Source of the DNA: Cryptosporangium phraense
GTDB lineage: Bacteria > Actinomycetota > Actinomycetes > Mycobacteriales > Cryptosporangiaceae
Length of the DNA: 64,000 nt
Reading direction: 5' to 3'
Assembly: GCF_006912135.1 (NCBI RefSeq)
Contig: NZ_VIRS01000007.1
Span: 186,001 to 250,000, forward strand
The notes under the pieces are model-generated. The model had not been told where the DNA came from. It saw only the letters and a program-made list of their open reading frames with translations, and searched no databases. The position numbers were made by a program, and so were the translations under genes. Shown in pieces: positions 57,924-64,000 of the stretch. Within the stretch, counting starts at the first letter, position 1, and every line of letters begins with the position of its first letter.

Positions 57924-57945
57924 ACGCCGGCCGCCTGGCCGGCGT
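57924..57945 (+). terminator. recA terminator
   Basis: ACGCCGGCC (57924-57932), loop GCCT, GGCCGGCGT (57937-57945): 9-bp perfect stem two bases after the recA TGA. It implies that recX is mostly transcribed separately. Confidence 0.75.
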
Positions 57946-58935
57946 TCCCTCGGGCCGCTGGCTGGCGATGGGAGGGGTTTCCGGCTGTGGGCGGTTCCCG
58001 GCCGCAGGTGGGGGCTCAGTGGCGGGCGGGAGCCTGCCGGTGGGCCGGGGTCTGGCGGTCGTCAGGTGTCTGGCCGTGGGCGGGAGCCTGGCGGTTGGTT
58101 GAGGTCCCGCACCGGCGGTGGGTCGCTACCCGCACACCGGTGCCGGTGGTGGGTCGTCGTCCGGCAGTCCGTAGTGGCCGGTGGCTCGCGGTGGGCGACA
58201 GTCGCTGCTTCGGCGGTGGTGGACGGTTCACCGATGGGCATACCAGAAGCGGCCGCGGTCCAGCGCAGGCCGGGGCCGGTGCTCTCGGCGGCCGGTGGTG
58301 GCCGGTCGCTCGCGGTGGTGGCCGGTCGCGGTGAGCGGACGTGCCAGATCGGCGGTGGGCGCGGTCCTGCTCAGGGCCAGCGACTCGGCGCTGGCAGCAG
58401 ACGGTGACCCTAGCCGTGAGCAGCGTCCCGGTATCAGCGGAGGACGGCGGTCCGATAGTGAACATCTCCAGCAGTCGCGATGGGCGGTAGCCCTGGCGCT
58501 GGCAGTTCGGGCGGTCCAACGTCCTCGATGGGCAGCGGTCGGACCAGCGGTTGCCGCTTCGCGGTCATGGGCAGCAGCCCGGCGGCGGACGGTGGCCTGA
58601 CATGGGCAGTAGCTCGGCAACGGCCGCAACCGGTGATCGGGCGGGTGAGGAGCAACCTGCCTCGCAGGCTCGGCGGCCGCTCGCGCGCCGTCGGATGCGG
58701 TGGTGGCACACGCACGAGGGGCGGGGAATGCCACCTGAGCGGCGGTCAGGCATCGCCGCTGGGCGCAGTGCGGAATCGGCGGTAGGCGACAGCGTGGTGT
58801 TGGCATCAGGCGGCGCGGCATCGACAGCGGCGGGCGGGCCGGCAGTGGGTGATGACCGGTGCTCGTAGCGGGTGGTGGCGTGGCTGCGGCGAGTGCTGGC
58901 GCAGTCGCTCCTGGGCGTTTGGCGAAGGTGGCTCG
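57946..58935. other. 990-base gene-free spacer between recA and recX with G-rich degenerate repeats
   Basis: No supported gene on either strand. The plus strand is rich in GGTGG, GGCGG and GCAGCGG words with loosely recurring units (for example GGTGGCCGGTCGC at 58304-58316 and 58317-58329). Long frames on the minus strand give only Ala/Pro/Arg/Thr text with no ribosome binding site. In most actinobacteria recX follows recA closely, so this spacer is an expansion or holds an unrecognised RNA. The last bases contain the recX ribosome binding site (GAAGGTGG). Confidence 0.6.
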
Positions 58936-60006
58936 ATGACCGAACCTGACCGGGATCGTGCGGCGATTGCTCGGGCTGCCTTGGAGGAGGCCGAGCGGAT
59001 CGCTCGATCTCGAGACCGCAACGAGCAGGGTGCGGCTGGCGGTGATGGGCGCGGATCGACAGCCGGAGACGGCAGCGGGCGCAGCAGAGGGTCCGATGGT
59101 GGCGGGCGTAGCCGGGGAGACGGCAGCTGGCGTGGCCGGGGGAGCCGCGGGCGAGGTCGGGGGAGCGGCAGCGAGGGCGACCGCGGGGCTGATGGCCGCC
59201 GGCCGGGTGGGGGCGCGCGCAGCGGGCGCTGGGGTGATCGAGAGGAAAGCGGGCGTAGCGCCGGTACGGAGGAAGACGAGCGGTGGGGCGGCTCCGAGGA
59301 GAGCGGGCCTGGGCACGGCTCGGAGGACAACCCACGGCCTGCGCGGGGACGCCGCCGCGGCGTGTCGCGGGACGGAAATCGGGCTGGCGACGACGGTTCC
59401 GACACCGGTCCGCGGTGGACGGACGGTGACGATCTCAACACCGGAGAGCTACACCCGGGTGACGAGGAGGCGCAGGCCGCCGGGCCGGACGCCAACCCGG
59501 AACAACTGGCCCGCACGATCTGCCTGCGCCTACTGACCACTCGCCCGCGCACCCGGTCGGAGCTCGCCACCGCCCTGGCGAAGCGCAACATCCCAGCCGA
59601 GGCCGCGGACGCCGTGCTCGACCGCTTCGGCGAGGTGGGCCTGATCGACGATGCCGCATTCGCTCGCGCGTGGGTCGAAACCCGGCAGCGCGGCCGGGGA
59701 CTCGGGCGGAGCGCACTGGCCGGTGAGCTGCGCAAAAAGGGCGTCGACCGGGAGATCGTCCAAGAGGCGCTGGACCAGATCGACCCGAGCGACGACCTCG
59801 ACGCGGCCCGGCGGCTGGTCGAGAAGAAGCTCGCGGCGACTCGGGGCCAGCCCGCGGACAAGCGCGCCCGGCGGCTCGTCGGCATGCTGGCGCGCCGAGG
59901 ACACCCGGCCGGCGTCGCGTATCGGGTCGTGCGGGAGGCACTCGCGGCCGAGGGGAGTGACCCCGATCTGTCGGGGGTCCCGGACCCGACGTTGGCCGAC
60001 GATTAG
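58936..60006 (+). CDS. recX: Regulatory protein RecX with long disordered N terminus
   Basis: Inhibits RecA filaments. 356 residues, about twice the usual length. Residues about 190-340 are the RecX three-helix repeats (ARTICLRLLTTRPRTRSELA, FGEVGLIDDAAFARAWVETR, LRKKGVDREIVQEALDQIDP, RLVGMLARRGHPAGVAYRVV). The first 185 residues are Gly/Arg/Ser/Glu-rich (GSTAGDGSGRSRG, RGRGSRGRGRGSGSEGD) and probably disordered. ATG 58936 begins MTEPDRDRAAIARAALEEAE with GAAGGTGG upstream. The nucleotide bias of the N-terminal part continues that of the preceding spacer. Confidence 0.88.
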   Translation: MTEPDRDRAAIARAALEEAERIARSRDRNEQGAAGGDGRGSTAGDGSGRSRGSDGGGRSRGDGSWRGRGSRGRGRGSGSEGDRGADGRRPGGGARSGRWGDREESGRSAGTEEDERWGGSEESGPGHGSEDNPRPARGRRRGVSRDGNRAGDDGSDTGPRWTDGDDLNTGELHPGDEEAQAAGPDANPEQLARTICLRLLTTRPRTRSELATALAKRNIPAEAADAVLDRFGEVGLIDDAAFARAWVETRQRGRGLGRSALAGELRKKGVDREIVQEALDQIDPSDDLDAARRLVEKKLAATRGQPADKRARRLVGMLARRGHPAGVAYRVVREALAAEGSDPDLSGVPDPTLADD

Positions 60007-60107
60007 TCGCTGACCTGCGACGGGAGGTCGAATCAGAGCTGCTTACGTGGTTACTGTCCGTGTTGGAGCCTTGACCTCGGGTCGAGAGTGAGGCTCGAAT
60101 CCGTTCC

Positions 60108-60136
60108 TTGACCGGTCGGTAACCTCCACATAGCCT
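60108..60136 (+). promoter_or_regulatory. Housekeeping-type promoter for rny
   Basis: TTGACC (60108-60113), 17-base spacer, TAGCCT (60131-60136), an excellent match to the vegetative actinobacterial consensus. Start expected near 60143, giving a leader of about 255 bases before rny ATG 60399. A second TTGACC occurs at 60071. Confidence 0.65.
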
Positions 60137-60398
60137 CACGGGTACTGAGATCGAGCCTGTGTACGTGACATCTGCTGATACGCACCTGCAAGACCTATAG
60201 CTCCGCGTAGAGCGCCTTTGTGTGGAACATCCGACGGTGTCCGCTGCCCCCATGGCGGCGCTGCTGCCGGTTTCCGTGGCGACGGCGCTTTACGTCTCGT
60301 CGCGTGCCTGGCTTCTTCTTGCGTGCCTCGGCACGAGTACGGCCCGGGTTCCGGACGGCTCTGTTCCGTGGCGCCTGGGGCCGGGACGAGGAGGAGCC

Positions 60399-63257
60399 AT
60401 GGGCTTGTCGGGGGCCGCACTTCTTGGTCTCGCCGCGGTCGTCCTGTTGCTGGCGCTGGTGGTCGCAGTCGTTACGGCCTTCGTGGTTCTGCGTCTTCTG
60501 GCTCCGAGACTTCACCCGCCTGCTCCCGGCGAATCCCGCGCGGCCGAGCCTCCCGCCTCCGCTCCGCCCGCCTCGACGCTGCCCGACCCGTCCACGCTGC
60601 CCGCCTCCACAGCGACCGACTCCACGGCCGCCGCCTCGGCCCCGGAAACGCGGGCCACTGCGCCGAGCGACTCGGCCCCGCTTGCGGTTGCCTCCGCTGC
60701 GACCGGCCGGCCGCCCGATGCGATGGGCCCCGCGCCTGCTGGGACCGGTCCGGCGCCTGCTGCGACCGACCGCGGGCCTGCTGCGATGGGCCCCGCGCCC
60801 GCTGTGATCGACCCCTCGCCTGCTGCGACCGGCCTCGCGGCGGCTGCGGCCGACGCCGCGCCGGACGGCTCGCTGGTCGGTTCGGTGTCGGCTCGGACTG
60901 GTCCCGGTCCAGCCTGGGTCGGCTCGACGCCACCTGAATCAGCCGCAGCCGGTCCCTCGCGTGCGATACCCGATCCCGCGTCTATCGGTTCAGCCGCGCC
61001 CGGTCCTGGATCTGCCGTGACCGGCCCATCGTCGACGGCGACCGGCCTAGAGTCAGCCTCGACCGACCCGGCGGCCAGCTCCGAACCGGCCGCGCCCGGT
61101 CTCGCGTCTGCCGCGCAGGGCCCCGCGTCTGCCGTGCCCGGCCCCGTCTCGGCCGTGTCCATCCCGGCCGCGTCCGGACCAGCCGCAACTGGCCCAGCGT
61201 CGGCCCCGCCGGACCAGGCGCCCGGCCCGACGTCGGCCGCGACGGGTCCCGCGTTGGCCGCGTCCGGTTCTGTCCCGGCCGCGTCTGGCTTGGCCGCGTC
61301 CGCCCCAGTGCCGGCCGCGCCGGACCAGGCGTCCGGCCCGACGTCGGCCGCGACCGGTCTCGCGCCTGCCGTGCCCGGCCCCATTCCGCCCGCGCCCGGC
61401 TCCGCCTCGGCCGCGACCAACCAGGCGCCCGGCCAAGTACCGCCCGCGTCCGGCCCGCCCCCGGCCGCGTCCATCCCGGCCGCTGGCCCGGCCGCGTCCA
61501 TCCCGGCCGCTGGCCCGGCCGCGTCCATCCCGGCCGCGTCTGGCTCGGCCTCGTCTGGCCCGGCCTTGGCCGGGAGCGGCAGCGAATCCGGCTCCAGTCC
61601 CGCAGACGAGTCAACCCCCGCGCCCATCGGAGTGGCTCCTCGCCCTCCCGGCGACCTCGCCCCCCACCCGACCGCCCCGGCCGACGGCTCGGCCGGGGCC
61701 AGCGCACCAACCCCCGAGCCCGGCAACCGGAACCGACTCGTCAACCCTCGGACGCCCCTCGACACCGACCCGCACGCGCTCGCTTCTCTCCATGCCCAGG
61801 CCGACCGCGTCGTCGAGGCCGCTCAGGACGAAGCCGCTGAGATCCTCGCCCGGGCCCGCCGGCGGGCGGAGCGCGAAGCCGAGGAGCTCGTCGCCGACGC
61901 GCGTCGCGCCGCGGAGCGCGAGGCCGGCACGCTCACGGCCGAGGCCACCGCCCGCCGGGACGAGACCCAGCGTCGCGAAGCCCGGGTCACCGAACGCGAA
62001 GAGCGCGCGACCCAGACCGAGAGCCGCCTCACCGAGCGCGAGGCCGAGCTCGACGCCCAGCGAACCGCACTCCAGGAACGTCAAGCCGCCCTCGCCCACT
62101 CGGCCGACGAACACCGCGCCGAACTGGAACGCATCGCCGGGCTCTCCGCCGACTCCGCCAAGCTGGAACTCGTCAAAGAGATCGAGAACCAGGCAAAACG
62201 GGAGGCCGCAATCCTCGTCCGGGACATCGAGGCGGAGGCTCGGGCCAAGGGCGAGGAGCGGGCCAAGCGCATCGTCGTCGACGCGATCCAGCGGGTGGCC
62301 AGCGAACAGACCGCTGAGTCGGTCGTGAGCGTGCTGCACCTGCCCGGCGACGAGATGAAGGGCCGGATCATCGGCCGCGAGGGCCGGAACATCCGCACGT
62401 TCGAATCGGTCACCGGTGTCAACCTCATCATCGACGACACTCCGGAAGCCGTCCTGCTCTCCTGCTTCGACCCGGTCCGCCGGGAGGTCGGCCGCCTCAC
62501 GCTCGAAAAGCTGGTGCTCGACGGGCGGATCCACCCGCAGCGCATCGAGGAGATCTACGAACGGTCGAAGGAGCAGGTCGAGCAGCTCTGCGTCCGGGCC
62601 GGCGAGGACGCGCTGGTCCAGGTCGGGATCGCCGACATGCATCCGGAACTGGTCGCCACGCTCGGCCGGCTCCGGTATCGCACGTCCTACGGCCAGAACG
62701 TGCTCAAGCACCTGATCGAGACCGCGCACATCGCGTCGCACATGGCCGCGGAACTACGGCTCGACGCCGACCTGGTGAAACGTTCCGCGTTTCTGCACGA
62801 CATCGGTAAGGCGCTGACCCACGAGGTCGAGGGCAGCCACGCGCTGATCGGAGCCGACCTCGCCCGCCGTTACGGCGAGCGCGACGAGGTCGTGCACGCG
62901 ATCGAGGCCCACCACGACGAGGTCCCGCCGCGGACGGTGGAGGCCGTGCTCACCCAGGCGTCCGACTCCTGCTCCGGTGGACGCCCGGGCGCGCGCCGGG
63001 AGAGCCTCGAGACGTACGTGAAGCGCCTGGAGCGGATCGAGGCGATCGCGGGCAGCATGCCGGGCGTCGAGAAGGTGTTCGCGATGCAGGCCGGGCGCGA
63101 AGTGCGGGTCATGGTCGCGCCCGAGCAGATCGACGACCTCCAGGCCCAGGTGCTGGCCCGGGACGTCGCCAAACAGATCGAGGACGAGCTCACCTATCCC
63201 GGCCAGATCCGCATCACGGTCGTCCGCGAATCCCGCTCCACCGGCATCGCCCGCTAG
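60399..63257 (+). CDS. rny: Ribonuclease Y with very long Ala/Pro/Ser linker
   Basis: Membrane-bound endoribonuclease that starts mRNA decay. 952 residues against about 520 in other bacteria. A membrane segment (AALLGLAAVVLLLALVVAVV, about 5-30) is followed by roughly 400 residues of PAS-rich repeats (38-440), then the coiled coil (about 455-600), KH domain GRIIGREGRNIRTFE, HD motif AFLHDIGKA and AIEAHHDEVPP, and the C-terminal domain. All catalytic motifs are intact. ATG 60399 follows GAGGAGG; an in-frame GTG at 60222 (59 residues more) is less likely. Confidence 0.95.
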   Translation: MGLSGAALLGLAAVVLLLALVVAVVTAFVVLRLLAPRLHPPAPGESRAAEPPASAPPASTLPDPSTLPASTATDSTAAASAPETRATAPSDSAPLAVASAATGRPPDAMGPAPAGTGPAPAATDRGPAAMGPAPAVIDPSPAATGLAAAAADAAPDGSLVGSVSARTGPGPAWVGSTPPESAAAGPSRAIPDPASIGSAAPGPGSAVTGPSSTATGLESASTDPAASSEPAAPGLASAAQGPASAVPGPVSAVSIPAASGPAATGPASAPPDQAPGPTSAATGPALAASGSVPAASGLAASAPVPAAPDQASGPTSAATGLAPAVPGPIPPAPGSASAATNQAPGQVPPASGPPPAASIPAAGPAASIPAAGPAASIPAASGSASSGPALAGSGSESGSSPADESTPAPIGVAPRPPGDLAPHPTAPADGSAGASAPTPEPGNRNRLVNPRTPLDTDPHALASLHAQADRVVEAAQDEAAEILARARRRAEREAEELVADARRAAEREAGTLTAEATARRDETQRREARVTEREERATQTESRLTEREAELDAQRTALQERQAALAHSADEHRAELERIAGLSADSAKLELVKEIENQAKREAAILVRDIEAEARAKGEERAKRIVVDAIQRVASEQTAESVVSVLHLPGDEMKGRIIGREGRNIRTFESVTGVNLIIDDTPEAVLLSCFDPVRREVGRLTLEKLVLDGRIHPQRIEEIYERSKEQVEQLCVRAGEDALVQVGIADMHPELVATLGRLRYRTSYGQNVLKHLIETAHIASHMAAELRLDADLVKRSAFLHDIGKALTHEVEGSHALIGADLARRYGERDEVVHAIEAHHDEVPPRTVEAVLTQASDSCSGGRPGARRESLETYVKRLERIEAIAGSMPGVEKVFAMQAGREVRVMVAPEQIDDLQAQVLARDVAKQIEDELTYPGQIRITVVRESRSTGIAR
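61209..61536 (+). repeat. Tandem repeats in the rny linker
   Basis: A 39-base block at 61209-61247 recurs almost unchanged 120 bases later (61329-61367), encoding PDQAPGPTSAATG-type text, and 61461-61536 has nearly three exact copies of a 27-bp unit (AASIPAAGP). Both keep the frame, so the linker probably grew by slippage or unequal exchange. Confidence 0.8.
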
Positions 63258-63260
63258 ATA

Positions 63261-63277
63261 TGCCCGCTCCGCGGGCA
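63261..63277. terminator. Terminator between rny and gluD
   Basis: TGCCCGC (63261-63267), loop TCC, GCGGGCA (63271-63277): 7-bp stem 3 bases after the rny stop and 26 bases from the gluD stop, usable in both directions. Confidence 0.55.
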
Positions 63278-63303
63278 CCGCCCCGCTCCGCCGGTATCGC
63301 CCC

Positions 63304-64000
63304 CTAAAGAACTCCCGGCCCGGCTCCGATGTCCTGCGCGACCGGCAGCGGCGGAGCCGACGTCCGGGCCCGCCCCATCCGCCCCTCCAACCACGTCGCG
63401 AACCACGACAGCAACAGGCACGTCGTCACGTAGATCGCTCCGCCCACCAACACCAGCGGAATCAACGGATACTCGAACTGAGGAGCGGTCGCCAGCTGCT
63501 TCAGCTGCTTCAGCAACTCGTCGTACGTGACCAGGAAGCCCAGCGCGGTGTCCTTCAGCAGCACGACGAGCTGGCTGATGATCGCCGGCAGCATCGCCCG
63601 CACGGCCTGCGGAATCAGCACCGACGTCATCACCTGGGTCTTGCGCAGCCCGAGCGCGTATGCCGCCTCCGACTGCCCGCGCGGCACCGACGCCACCCCG
63701 GCCCGGAACAGCTCCGCGAACACCGATCCGTTGTAGAGCGTCAGCCCGAGCACGACGGCCCACAGCGGAGAGACCCGTAGGCCCAGCGACGGCGTCCCGT
63801 AGTAGAACAGGAACATCAGCAGCACCAGCGGCACGGCCCGGAAGACCTCGACCACCCAAAACGACGGCAGCGACAGCCACCGATGGTCCGAGAGCCGCGC
63901 CGCGGCCAGCCCGATCCCGAGCGCGAGGGCCAGGACGGCCGCGATCCCCGCGGCCTTCAACGTCCCCAGGAACCCCTGCAGGATCGTGATCTGCGGCTGC
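63304..64000 (-). CDS. gluD: Glutamate-type ABC transporter permease GluD (5' end cut by window edge)
   Basis: Inner-membrane permease of a polar amino acid importer. The open frame runs beyond 64000: it reads QPQITILQGFLGTLKAAGIA at the edge and continues to a stop at 63304, at least 231 residues visible. A TTG at 63960 is internal, not the start. The EAA motif is EAAYALGLRKTQVMTSVLIP, typical of HisM/GluD permeases, with FYYGTPSLGL and a C-terminal LLSWFATWLEGRMGRA. In corynebacteria gluABCD stands next to recX, supporting this identity. Confidence 0.9.
   Translation of the reverse strand, partial: QPQITILQGFLGTLKAAGIAAVLALALGIGLAAARLSDHRWLSLPSFWVVEVFRAVPLVLLMFLFYYGTPSLGLRVSPLWAVVLGLTLYNGSVFAELFRAGVASVPRGQSEAAYALGLRKTQVMTSVLIPQAVRAMLPAIISQLVVLLKDTALGFLVTYDELLKQLKQLATAPQFEYPLIPLVLVGGAIYVTTCLLLSWFATWLEGRMGRARTSAPPLPVAQDIGAGPGVL

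Noticed and set aside
58228-59316. A 362-codon minus-strand frame in the recA-recX spacer
   Set aside because: Ala/Pro/Arg/Thr-biased, no ribosome binding site, no recognisable domain, and runs into the recX N terminus.
60091-60105. GGCTCGAATCC, reminiscent of a tRNA T-loop
   Set aside because: Flanking bases do not form a T-stem, acceptor stem or anticodon arm.
60222-60398. Upstream in-frame start of rny at GTG 60222
   Set aside because: A strong GAGGAGG precedes ATG 60399 and the RNase Y membrane segment starts there; the upstream part lacks a ribosome binding site.
60512-61765. A 417-codon minus-strand frame antisense to the RNase Y linker
   Set aside because: Mirror of the Ala/Pro/Ser repeat codons; Gly/Ala/Pro/Asp text, no start signal.

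Overview
The window is very GC-rich chromosomal DNA with GTG and TTG starts, ATGA/GTGA gene overlaps, TANNNT -10 elements placed directly before start codons, and gene orders typical of Actinomycetota: rimP-nusA-rnpM-infB-ylxP-rbfA-nrnA-truB-ribF-rpsO-pnp, thyX-dapA-rnj-ftsK, rimO-pgsA-cinA-clgR-pspA and recA-recX-rny. It fits a filamentous, Cryptosporangium/Frankia-like actinobacterium; the genus cannot be proven from the sequence alone. I see no insertion sequence, prophage, CRISPR array, tRNA or rRNA gene.

Layout. 1-3143 (minus): livF-livG-livH-livM branched-chain amino acid ABC importer, cut at the left edge, without a binding-protein gene in view. 3714-4744 (minus): a Tat/lipoprotein-like gene and a ferritin-like DUF4439 gene. 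4884-16758 (plus): the translation and RNA-processing superoperon from rimP to pnp. 16755-19742 (plus): M16 peptidase, dapB, a TPR membrane protein and a zinc-ribbon protein. 19739-22763: a GNAT gene, an AlkX/YcaQ-type DNA glycosylase and DUF2752. 22815-29049: thyX, dapA, rnj, a small basic protein and ftsK. 29053-33369: an accessory block of an eIF2B/ISOCOT-like protein, an NDP-kinase-like protein, a peptide deformylase homologue, a HAD phosphatase and an XRE regulator. 33588-36197: rimO-pgsA-cinA. 36325-39221: a phage-shock type operon (12-codon uORF, clgR, tetR, pspA, pspM). 39199-42578: an endonuclease VIII-like glycosylase, a secreted protein and a polytopic DUF4153 protein. 42651-47976: two two-component systems flanking an ABC exporter. 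47965-53055: a giant Lhr helicase. 53764-56460: a PNPOx-GNAT fusion divergent from a MocR regulator. 56513-63257: DUF3046, recA, recX and an oversized RNase Y. 63304-64000: glutamate ABC permease gluD, cut at the right edge.

Functional themes are ribosome maturation and translation start (RimP, NusA, RnpM, IF2, RbfA, TruB, S15, RimO), RNA decay (PNPase, RNase J, RNase Y, NrnA), lysine/diaminopimelate synthesis (DapA, DapB), envelope stress (ClgR-PspA-PspM) and DNA repair (RecA, RecX, Lhr, AlkX-like, Nei-like).

The most unusual points are: the uncharacterised ISOCOT/NDK-like block between ftsK and rimO; a 12-codon, apparently leaderless ORF coupled to clgR; a pnp leader hairpin that hides the Shine-Dalgarno sequence; a roughly 400-residue Pro/Ala/Ser linker inside RNase Y; a roughly 120-residue insert with 57-bp tandem repeats inside Lhr; two overlapping damage-response signals before recA; a gene-free 1-kb spacer between recA and recX; and seven of nine convergent gene pairs overlapping at their stop codons. 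Repeat and hairpin calls were made by eye; no folding, alignment or database search was run.
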